A DNA stretch of 7,021 nucleotides from Myxococcales bacterium (GTDB lineage Bacteria > Myxococcota > Myxococcia > Myxococcales > Anaeromyxobacteraceae), in contig JAJYHA010000116.1 of assembly GCA_021784995.1 (NCBI GenBank), forward strand, positions 1-7,021. Reading direction: 5' to 3'. The notes beneath the pieces were generated by a model. That model did no database searches. It saw only the letters and a list, made by a program, of their open reading frames with translations, and had not been told where the DNA came from. The position numbers and the translations under genes were made by a program. This document shows positions 1-5,299 of this stretch, piece after piece. The first letter of the stretch is position 1. Each line of letters begins with the position of its first letter.

Positions 1-250
1 GCCTGCCAGCGCTCACGTCCTCGCCCTTTGATCTCGACCCGGGCAAGGCGGCTCGCCTCCCGCCCAGGTCCAGCCGGAGCTGACGTCCGTTCCCGCTACC
101 CGGCGCTCACGGGGGGACGCGCGGCACTCTAGGCCGCGAGAGCCATCGGCTCGTTCGCGTTTCTGCTTGGTCCCGTTTTTACGTGGCCTCGTGACCAACC
201 ACGGCGCGCACCAGACGCAGTCCATCCTCCGTCGAAACCAGTTCGCCCCC
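1..250 (-). ncRNA. ssrA: tmRNA (ssrA), 3' end beyond the left edge
   Basis: Transfer-messenger RNA rescues ribosomes stalled on broken mRNAs and adds a degradation tag to the nascent protein. Read on the minus strand, the RNA opens with GGGGGCGAACTGG followed by TTTCGACGG, the conserved tmRNA 5' acceptor and T-arm sequence. Counting the first G as nt 1, an H-type pseudoknot (PK1) is visible: stem 1 pairs CGTGG (nt 48-52) with CCACG (nt 65-69), and stem 2 pairs TTGGTC (nt 53-58) with GACCAA (nt 79-84). The resume codon GCG falls at nt 93, close to the E. coli position (about 90). A further long hairpin (plus-strand 37-69) belongs to the PK2-PK4 region. About 250 nt are present of an expected 350-400. 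The 3' acceptor strand and CCA are not in the window. Open frames across this region on either strand are not genes. Confidence 0.93.
129..158 (-). other. tmRNA tag-peptide reading frame (ANEPMALAA, UAG stop)
   Basis: This is the internal mRNA-like segment of the tmRNA. It reads GCG AAC GAG CCG ATG GCT CTC GCG GCC TAG, which gives A-N-E-P-M-A-L-A-A-stop. With the alanine carried by the charged tmRNA the full tag would be AANEPMALAA. The terminal ALAA matches the degron recognised by ClpXP/ClpAP in other bacteria. The start is set by analogy with E. coli (A-N at the resume point). The frame is partly embedded in a hairpin (CGCGAGAGCC pairing with GGCTC-gt-TCGCG on the plus strand), equivalent to helix 5. 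Nine encoded residues is one fewer than in E. coli. Confidence 0.87.
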
Positions 251-275
251 AAGGAACGGCTGGGAACTCAATCAA

Positions 276-303
276 GTTCTAAGGCTTCTGACGCCCGAGT
301 CAA
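276..303 (-). promoter_or_regulatory. candidate ssrA promoter
   Basis: On the minus strand a -35-like TTGACT (298-303; five of six consensus bases) is followed after 16 bp by TAGAAC (276-281; four of six). Transcription would begin near 269 and leave a leader of about 19 nt before the mature tmRNA 5' end at 250, normally made by RNase P. The -10 overlaps a small inverted repeat (GAACT, 6-nt gap, AGTTC; 264-279). The site lies between the terminator at 376-414 and ssrA, where an ssrA promoter is expected. The prediction is from consensus matching only. Confidence 0.5.
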
Positions 304-375
304 GGAGGAGCCCGGCTGGGGAGGAGCGACCCCGCCGCGGGGTGGGGCGAGCGGCGTGAGCGCCAGGAGGGAGAC

Positions 376-414
376 GAGGACGCCGCCGGAGAGCCGGGCT
401 CCGGCGGCGTCCTC
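376..414 (-). terminator. strong hairpin terminator after the lipoprotein gene
   Basis: This is a perfect inverted repeat with 16-bp arms (376-391 and 399-414) and a 7-nt loop. It begins 11 nt past the stop codon of the minus-strand lipoprotein gene. On the minus strand the hairpin is followed by a C/T-rich stretch (GTCTCCCTCCTGG) rather than a pure U-tract, which is common in very GC-rich genomes. It probably insulates the downstream ssrA gene from lipoprotein transcription. Confidence 0.75.
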
Positions 415-425
415 ACGCGCCCCGT

Positions 426-1886
426 CTACATCCCGAAGTTGATCACGTACACCGTGGTGGCCACGACGGTGCCGCCGGACACCGTGCCGTCCACGCGGAC
501 GAGCTTCCCGTTCGCGAGGGTCGTGCCGCCGCCCATGACGGGGACGATCTGCGCGTGCGACGCGTCGACCGTCTGGCCGTCCACCGTGAAGGTGGTCCCG
601 GAGAGCCCGCTGACGGTGCCCATCAGGTGGACCACGGTGGCCGCCGGCGCCGGAGGCGTCGCCCCCGTGTCGAACATGATCTGGTCGGCCACCACGCCGC
701 TGCTGCCGACGTGACCGTGCACGAACACGAGCGCGCCGGGGACGAGCTGCGCGGCCGTCCCGTTCACGAAGGTCGCCTGGGCGTAGCCGACGGTCGTGCC
801 GCGGACGACGAAGGTCGTCGCGGTGGTGTCCACGCTCGAGATGGCCCCGATGAGCAGCACCGCCGGCCGCGACATCGACGGCAGGATCGCGATCCGCGTC
901 GCCTGGATCTGGTCGTTCGCGAACGTCCCCTCCACGCGCACGAACGCGTTCACGACCAGGTCGGCGGCCGTGGCCGGCGCGACCAGGCTCGCCTGCGAGG
1001 CGTCCACCGTGTAGCCGTTCACGGTGAAGTTCGGGAGGGCCTGTCCGGTGACGGGCGTGACCGACGTCACCGCGCCGCCCACGAGCACCGGCCGGCTGGC
1101 GAGCGCCGCGCGCGGGACGAAGATGCTCCTGGCGGTCAGCGTCGGCGGGTTGCCGCCGGGGAGCTGGTCGCTGAAGACGAAGACCTTCTCCCCGTCCTGG
1201 ATGGTCGCGCCGGAGGGCACCAGGGTCGCCGAGCCGTAGGAGACGGTCAGCGTGCCGAGGGTGAAGGTCGCCGCCGTGGCGTTCGTGTTCTGGACGATGC
1301 CGGCGACGCGCACGACGGTCGCCCCGCCGGGCGGCATCACCACGATGCGCGTCGCCACGACGTGGCCGGAGGCGTCGAGCGTCCCGAACACCTCCACCAG
1401 CTGCCCGTCCGCGAGCTGGGCGGCGCCGTCGACGCCGTCGAAGGCGGTCGCGTCGGCGCCCGTGGTCGTGAAGACCACCGTCTGGCCGTCGACCGTGAAG
1501 CTGTCCGCGAGGGGGTTGGTGGTCCCGGCGTCGTTCGGGTTGATGGAGCCGGCGTCGATCTTGCCGATCACGCTGGCGAGGATCGAGACGTGGGTGATCG
1601 CGCCGTTGGCGAACGTCACCATCACCTGCTGGCCGATGTGCAGGTCGTCCAGGGTGGCGTCGATCGGGTGGGCTGGGTCCGTGTCCCTCGAGACCGTCGC
1701 GCCCGAGTCGTCGTACTCGACGCCGTCGATCACGACGCTGCCGAAGCCGGTGATGGTGCCGGTGGCCGCCTGCAGCGCCGTGCCGCCGGTCGTGCCCGAC
1801 GAGCCGCCGGCGGTGGATGAGCTGCCTCCGCAGGCCGCCAGGGCCAGGGCGAGCGGTATGACCAGCCACGGGGTGCGTCCCTGCAT
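426..1886 (-). CDS. DUF5666-repeat lipoprotein
   Basis: This is a 486-residue secreted lipoprotein of unknown function. The start is the ATG at 1886, chosen because AGGAGGG (1893-1899) sits 6 nt upstream and the product then begins with a textbook signal: Arg4, hydrophobic stretch about 7-18, lipobox L-A-A-C with Cys19 followed by Gly-Gly. An upstream ATG at 1991 would add 35 residues ahead of the signal and is unlikely. After a Gly/Ser/Thr linker (20-37) the mature part is a tandem series of about six 65-80-residue units, starting near 42, 107, 192, 267, 343 and 419. Each has a core like G-x-(V/I)-x-S ... F-T-V-D-G-x-T-V ... G-x-x-V-x-V-x-G-T ... V-V-A-T-x-I. This pattern resembles DUF5666, a beta-rich OB-like domain found in bacterial lipoproteins. 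No catalytic motif is apparent. It probably faces the periplasm or outer surface. The gene is monocistronic, ending in the hairpin at 376-414. Lipoprotein call firm, function unknown. Confidence 0.88.
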   Translation of the reverse strand: MQGRTPWLVIPLALALAACGGSSSTAGGSSGTTGGTALQAATGTITGFGSVVIDGVEYDDSGATVSRDTDPAHPIDATLDDLHIGQQVMVTFANGAITHVSILASVIGKIDAGSINPNDAGTTNPLADSFTVDGQTVVFTTTGADATAFDGVDGAAQLADGQLVEVFGTLDASGHVVATRIVVMPPGGATVVRVAGIVQNTNATAATFTLGTLTVSYGSATLVPSGATIQDGEKVFVFSDQLPGGNPPTLTARSIFVPRAALASRPVLVGGAVTSVTPVTGQALPNFTVNGYTVDASQASLVAPATAADLVVNAFVRVEGTFANDQIQATRIAILPSMSRPAVLLIGAISSVDTTATTFVVRGTTVGYAQATFVNGTAAQLVPGALVFVHGHVGSSGVVADQIMFDTGATPPAPAATVVHLMGTVSGLSGTTFTVDGQTVDASHAQIVPVMGGGTTLANGKLVRVDGTVSGGTVVATTVYVINFGM

Positions 1887-2074
1887 GTGCGTCCCTCCTG
1901 GTGCGTGTCGTCGGTCGGTCGCGACCCGGCCACTGCGTCCGAACACCGCACCCGAGCGCCGGTTGCGGCCCTGCGGGTGCAGCCCCCGCATGGCCCCTGC
2001 GGCGCCCCGGGCGGCAGGATGGCGTGGCCGTGCGCCCGCCGGGGGTGCTAGAGATTCCTCGCCCTCTCTCCGCC
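1887..2074. promoter_or_regulatory. divergent intergenic region, lipoprotein / ybaK
   Basis: This 188-bp gap separates two divergent starts and must hold both promoters unless they lie inside the genes. The only clear signals are the AGGAGGG Shine-Dalgarno of the lipoprotein gene (1893-1899, minus) and a small hairpin (TGCGGG 1972-1977 with CCCGCA 1985-1990, 7-nt loop). I find no convincing -35/-10 pair on either strand and no good Shine-Dalgarno ahead of the ybaK ATG at 2075. Confidence 0.4.
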
Positions 2075-2557
2075 ATGAGCAAGACGCCCTCCACCCCGGC
2101 GACCCGCCTCCTCCGCTCGCGCGGGGTGAGCTATTCGGAGCATCCCTACCGGTATGAGGAGCACGGGGGGACGCGGGTCTCCGCGCGCGAGCTGGGTGTG
2201 GACGAGCACGCGGTGGTGAAGACGCTCGTCATGGAGGATGACACGGGCGCGCCCCTCGTCGTGCTCATGCACGGCGACCGGGAGGTCTCCACCCGGGAGC
2301 TGGCGCGCCAGGCGGGTCACCGCACGGTCCGGCCCTGCCGCCCCGAGGTGGCCAACCGCCACAGCGGCTATCTGGTCGGCGGCACGAGCCCGTTCGGTAC
2401 GCGCAAGGCGATGCCGACCTTCATGGAGCGGAGCATCCTCGACCTCGGCACCGTCTACGTGAACGGCGGGTCGCGCGGCTTCCTGGTCGGGATCGCCCCC
2501 GCCGACCTGGCGCGGGTCCTCTCGCCGACCCTCGTCGACGTCGCCATCGACCGCTGA
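2075..2557 (+). CDS. ybaK: YbaK-type Cys-tRNA(Pro)/Cys-tRNA(Cys) deacylase
   Basis: The 160-residue product matches the YbaK/EbsC family in length (E. coli YbaK is 159). The family hydrolyses cysteine mischarged onto tRNA(Pro) by prolyl-tRNA synthetase, a trans-editing step in the cytoplasm. Visible signatures are A-V-V-K-T-L-V with the family's essential lysine at Lys49, the G-G-T-S-P-F-G loop at 102-108, and the Y-V-N-G-G-S-R-G-F strand and loop at 128-136, the usual YbaK-domain core. The N-terminus (T-x-A-x-x-L-L-R-S-R-G-V, then H-P-Y) is also typical. The ATG at 2075 is chosen because it gives the family length, although its Shine-Dalgarno is weak. The stop overlaps the next gene's start (TGATG), so the two are probably co-transcribed. 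Related subfamilies (ProXp-ala, ProXp-x) have other amino-acid preferences. The length and the G-G-x-S-P-F-G loop favour YbaK, but substrate choice is inferred. Confidence 0.9.
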   Translation: MSKTPSTPATRLLRSRGVSYSEHPYRYEEHGGTRVSARELGVDEHAVVKTLVMEDDTGAPLVVLMHGDREVSTRELARQAGHRTVRPCRPEVANRHSGYLVGGTSPFGTRKAMPTFMERSILDLGTVYVNGGSRGFLVGIAPADLARVLSPTLVDVAIDR

Positions 2558-3510
2558 TGGAGGCCCCCGGCTCCGCACGCCCGGCGCATGGCGAGGCTCC
2601 GCTCCTGGGATTCGAGAGCCGGGTCGTGGAGCTGGACGGCCCGGTGCACTACGCGGACTTCGGCGGCACGGGCCGTCCCGTGGTGCTGGTGCACGGCCTG
2701 GGCGGATCGCACCTCAACTGGGCGGCGGTGGGAACGCGGCTCGCGGCCCACGGCCACGTGATGGCGCTCGACCTGGCGGGCCACGGGCGCACGGGCGGCC
2801 CGCGGGGCTCCTCGCGCGTCGGGAGCAACCGGCGGCTCCTCCATCGGTTCCTGGAGCGGCTCGCGCCCGAGCCGGCCGTGCTGATCGGCAACTCGATGGG
2901 CGGCTACCTGTCGCTCGCCGAGGCGGCTGCCGCGCCGGAGCGGGTCGCCGCGCTCGTCCTGGTCGATCCGGCCCTGCCGCTCGTGCGCGGCGCGCGCGTG
3001 GACCGCCAGGTGCTCGCGCTCTTCGCCGCCAGCGCCGTGCCGCTCCTCGGCGGCGTCCTGGTGCGCTCGCGCTTCGGGCGCGAACCCGAACGGATGGTCC
3101 GTGACATGCTGGCGCTCTGCTGCGTCGACCCGTCGCGCGTGCCGCCCGACGTGTACGCGGCGCACGTGGAGCTGGCGCGCTGGCGGTTGACGCTCGGCGG
3201 CGCCACCGGGCGCGAGTTCCTCGCGGCGCAGCGCTCCCTCATGAACCGCCTCCTTCGACCGCGCCACTTCTGGCGGATGGTGGAGGCGGTGCGCGCGCCG
3301 GCGCTGGTGGTGCAGGGCGACCGCGATCGGCTGGTCCACGTAGAGGCCGCGCGGGCACTCGCCGCCGCGCGGCCCGACTGGCGCCTGGCGGTGCTGGAGG
3401 GCGTGGGGCACGTGCCGCAGCTCGAGGCGCCGGAGCGCTTCCTGGCGGTGGCCGCGCCGTGGCTCGACGCCCACGGCGCGCCGCGACGGGGGGCGGGGGA
3501 GGGCGCCTAG
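2557..3510 (+). CDS. alpha/beta-fold hydrolase
   Basis: The 317-residue product has the canonical alpha/beta-hydrolase layout. The oxyanion-hole segment V-L-V-H-G-L-G-G-S lies at 43-51. The nucleophile elbow G-N-S-M-G-G at 111-116 places the nucleophile at Ser113. The acid region V-Q-G-D-R-D has Asp257 as the likely catalytic acid, and the histidine is His285 in G-V-G-H-V-P. The strand before the elbow (P-A-V-L-I-G) and the D-L-A-G-H-G-R-T segment (72-79) are typical of the esterase/epoxide hydrolase/C-C hydrolase group. Residues 140-240 form a variable, mostly helical lid that would set substrate choice. There is no signal peptide, so it is probably cytoplasmic. The ATG overlaps the ybaK stop as TGATG with no separate Shine-Dalgarno, suggesting translational coupling. 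A substrate cannot be read from sequence. The stop codon interlocks with that of carG on the other strand. Confidence 0.9.
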   Translation: MEAPGSARPAHGEAPLLGFESRVVELDGPVHYADFGGTGRPVVLVHGLGGSHLNWAAVGTRLAAHGHVMALDLAGHGRTGGPRGSSRVGSNRRLLHRFLERLAPEPAVLIGNSMGGYLSLAEAAAAPERVAALVLVDPALPLVRGARVDRQVLALFAASAVPLLGGVLVRSRFGREPERMVRDMLALCCVDPSRVPPDVYAAHVELARWRLTLGGATGREFLAAQRSLMNRLLRPRHFWRMVEAVRAPALVVQGDRDRLVHVEAARALAAARPDWRLAVLEGVGHVPQLEAPERFLAVAAPWLDAHGAPRRGAGEGA

Positions 3511-4052
3511 GTCTTCGCCAGCCGGACCCTGCGCTCGCTCTTCTCGCGATCGAACACGCAGAGGTCGGACTCGGGGCTGGCCGGCAGCGACGGCGACCAC
3601 GAGGGGTGCATGGCGCAGCGCGCGTCGTAGCAGTGGTGCAGGTCCCACAGGTGGCCCACGGCGTGGATCGCCTCGCGCGCGAGGCGCTTGCGCCAGGTCT
3701 CGATGGAGGCCTCCGTCACTCCGCGGGCCGGGAAGCGCGCCGTGGAGACGACAGCCTTCTCGCCGCCGTACTCGGCGTAGCTCCAGCATTGCGGCTCGCC
3801 GAGGGGGCCGGGCTCGAGCGCCAGTCGGGCGCTCGTGAGGTACAGGATCTTGTCGTCGGCGAAGGTCTTGACCGGCCTCACCTCGGCCACGAGCTTCACC
3901 GCGTCGTACCGGCCGTCGGCCAGCTTCGCCTCCGGCGGCAGCGGCCGCTCGCCGGAGTGCTCGGTTCCCAGGCCGAACGCCTGGTAGAGCGTGCGCGCGA
4001 GCAGGGCCATGTCCTCGGCCTCGAACGGCTCCAGCGTGACGATGCGGATCAC
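3507..4052 (-). CDS. carG: CarG: zinc-bound archaemetzincin-like partner of CarD
   Basis: The 181-residue product is the length of an archaemetzincin but lacks the catalytic residue. The zinc motif is H130-A-V-G-H134-L-W-D-L-H-H140-C141-x4-C146-A-M148, then C165-V-F-D168. The archaemetzincin pattern is HExxHxxGxxHC-x4-CxM-x17-CxxC. All three zinc-binding histidines, the first three cysteines and the Met-turn methionine are kept. The catalytic Glu is Ala131, the conserved Gly is Asp137, and the last Cys is Asp168. In M. xanthus, CarG has Gln in place of that Glu, binds two zincs, shows no protease activity and acts only with CarD in light-induced carotenogenesis and development. By homology this is a transcription co-factor at the nucleoid. 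The GTG at 4052 overlaps the carD stop (GTGA, 4 bp) and has AAGGGG (4061-4066) 8 nt upstream. The family is clear from motif and position. Loss of protease activity is inferred. Confidence 0.9.
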   Translation of the reverse strand: MIRIVTLEPFEAEDMALLARTLYQAFGLGTEHSGERPLPPEAKLADGRYDAVKLVAEVRPVKTFADDKILYLTSARLALEPGPLGEPQCWSYAEYGGEKAVVSTARFPARGVTEASIETWRKRLAREAIHAVGHLWDLHHCYDARCAMHPSWSPSLPASPESDLCVFDREKSERRVRLAKT

Positions 4053-5230
4053 TTCCTCTTCCCCTTCACGGCCCGCTTCGGGGCTGGCTTCGCGGGCGTC
4101 TTCTTTCCCCCGCGGGCGGGGCGTGCCGCCGCGCGTCGCGGCGCCGGGAGCGACTTCTTCGGGGCCGGCTTCGCCGCGGCCTTCTTCGGAGGCTGCTTCG
4201 CGGGCTGCTTCGCGGGCTGCTTCGAGGACTGCTTCGAGGACTGCTTCCGCGGCTCGCGCCGGGCAGCCGTCTTCTCGAGCCGGGAGGTGCGCCCGGGACG
4301 TGCCGCCCCGGCGGCGGGCCTCCGGGCCGCCGGCCTGCCTGGCGCCGGCGCCTCCTCCTCGCCCTCCGCCTCCACCGCCTCGGGCTCCTCGCCCTCCTCC
4401 TCGGCGTCGATCCCCGGCAGCGCCTCCTCGACGGCGCCCTCGACGTCGGGCGCGGGGATCTCGTCCGCGGTGGGGATCGCCGGGCCCGAGCCCTCCTCGC
4501 CCGTCTCGGCGCCCGCGCCCGGCTCGGCGGCGCCCGCGGGGAGCTCGCCGAGGTCGAGGCCGAGGTCGTCGAGCGCCAGGTCCTCGTCGTCGGTGCGCAT
4601 CACCTTCCGGCGCGGTCGCGACGGCAGCTCGACGGGCTTGGGTGGTGGCTTGAGCTTGAAGGTGACGCCCGCGGGCGGCATCAGCGCGTGGTCGATGTAG
4701 TCCTCGGCGAGCGCCGGCGGGACCGCCAGCGAGACCGCCACCTCGTGCACCAGCAGGTGGCGCGCGTTGTCGTACTGCTCGCGCTCCTTGGTCGGGAGCG
4801 GTCGGATGCGCGAGAGCGAGTGCAGCCCCTTCACCACCTCGGCCACGCCGAGCACGCCGCCCGCGATGAGGCGATCGGCGTTGTCGCGGTGGCGGACCTT
4901 CCAGTCCAGCTCGGGGTCGTCGTACTGCGCCGCCAGGTAGTGGAAGACGCCCTCGATCTGTCCGGCGCTGGCGACCTTGCGCAGGCCGATGGCCGGCACC
5001 TTGTTCCGGGGGACCAGGACCGCCGCGCCGTCCTCCTCGCGCACCATCCGCACCAGCTCGAGCTTCTGGCCGGCGATCTCCTTGCGCTCGACGCCCGTGA
5101 TCCGGCACACGCCCTGGTTCGGGTAGACGACCCGATCTCCCGTCGCGAGGTCGGCCGCGTCGAGGATGACCCCCTCGACGGCCGGATACTGTTCCCTGGG
5201 CTCGTCCTGCCGGGCGGGTGGGCCTCTCAC
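4049..5230 (-). CDS. carD: CarD: RNA polymerase-binding regulator with histone H1-like tail
   Basis: This 393-residue transcription factor has three parts. Residues about 28-190 are the CarD/CdnL module: a Tudor-like RNA polymerase-interacting part (G-D-R-V-V-Y-P-N-Q-G-V at 31-41) and a helical part in which W110-K-V-R-H-R-D-N aligns with the W-S-R-R-Y-K-A-N of mycobacterial CarD. Residues 214-293 are acidic (Asp/Glu with Ala/Pro/Gly). Residues 296-393 are strongly basic and rich in Lys, Arg, Ala and Pro, resembling a histone H1 C-terminal tail. M. xanthus CarD instead has an HMGA-like tail with RGRP AT-hooks, and none are visible here. An H1-like tail is the reported form in Anaeromyxobacter dehalogenans. 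By homology it acts at ECF-sigma-dependent promoters together with CarG. GTG start with AAGGGG (5236-5241) 5 nt upstream. It overlaps carG by 4 bp and lies 69 bp after the methyltransferase stop, probably in one transcript. Confidence 0.93.
   Translation of the reverse strand: MRGPPARQDEPREQYPAVEGVILDAADLATGDRVVYPNQGVCRITGVERKEIAGQKLELVRMVREEDGAAVLVPRNKVPAIGLRKVASAGQIEGVFHYLAAQYDDPELDWKVRHRDNADRLIAGGVLGVAEVVKGLHSLSRIRPLPTKEREQYDNARHLLVHEVAVSLAVPPALAEDYIDHALMPPAGVTFKLKPPPKPVELPSRPRRKVMRTDDEDLALDDLGLDLGELPAGAAEPGAGAETGEEGSGPAIPTADEIPAPDVEGAVEEALPGIDAEEEGEEPEAVEAEGEEEAPAPGRPAARRPAAGAARPGRTSRLEKTAARREPRKQSSKQSSKQPAKQPAKQPPKKAAAKPAPKKSLPAPRRAAARPARGGKKTPAKPAPKRAVKGKRK
4191..4250 (-). repeat. five tandem 12-bp units in the carD tail (K-Q-x-x repeat)
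   Basis: Five consecutive 12-bp units occur in plus-strand phase at 4191, 4203, 4215, 4227 and 4239. The core GCTGCTTCG or ACTGCTTCG repeats nearly exactly: units 2 and 3 differ at one base, units 3 and 4 at one base. Because 12 is a multiple of 3, copy changes keep the reading frame. They encode K-Q-S-S, K-Q-S-S, K-Q-P-A, K-Q-P-A, K-Q-P-P in the basic tail (about residues 329-348). In histone H1-like tails such units are usually disordered, with regularly spaced lysines contacting the DNA backbone. Confidence 0.9.
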
Positions 5231-5235
5231 GAGAT

Positions 5236-5241
5236 CCCCTT
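5236..5241 (-). promoter_or_regulatory. ribosome binding site that fixes the carD GTG start
   Basis: On the minus strand AAGGGG lies 5 nt before the GTG at 5230. No ATG is available in frame before the conserved CarD domain, so this site decides the start. The same hexamer precedes the carG GTG (4061-4066, 8 nt spacing). Confidence 0.7.
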
Positions 5242-5299
5242 ACCACGCGACCTGGGGACCGGCAATGCTCCCCGGGCGTGCGCTCGGGGGACGCTCCGC

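Noticed and set aside
135..166. Plus-strand hairpin (CGCGAGAGCC / GGCTC-gt-TCGCG) followed by T-rich sequence, looking like an intrinsic terminator
   Set aside because: It coincides with the tag frame of the minus-strand tmRNA, where a hairpin is expected. The T-rich stretch is the complement of the A-rich tmRNA segment before the resume codon.
13..252. 79-codon minus-strand open frame as a small protein
   Set aside because: It lies within the tmRNA, in a different frame from the tag peptide, and has no recognisable protein features.
268..2094. 608-codon minus-strand open frame over the lipoprotein region, and similar long plus-strand frames at 555-1820 and 1252-2157
   Set aside because: They are low-complexity Arg/Gly/Ala-rich shadows. 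The frame read at 426-1886 has the signal peptide, lipobox and repeats.
2455..3789. 444-codon minus-strand open frame opposite the hydrolase
   Set aside because: It is Arg/His-rich without motifs and overlaps the well-supported hydrolase, with its catalytic triad, as well as carG.
3507..4052. Active archaemetzincin protease
   Set aside because: The catalytic Glu of HExxH is Ala, and the gene sits directly behind carD, which matches CarG, a non-protease co-factor.
5269..5291. Hairpin between the methyltransferase and carD as a terminator
   Set aside because: The stem is only about 5 bp plus a mismatch and is followed on the minus strand by GC-rich sequence with no U-tract. It is unlikely to stop transcription.
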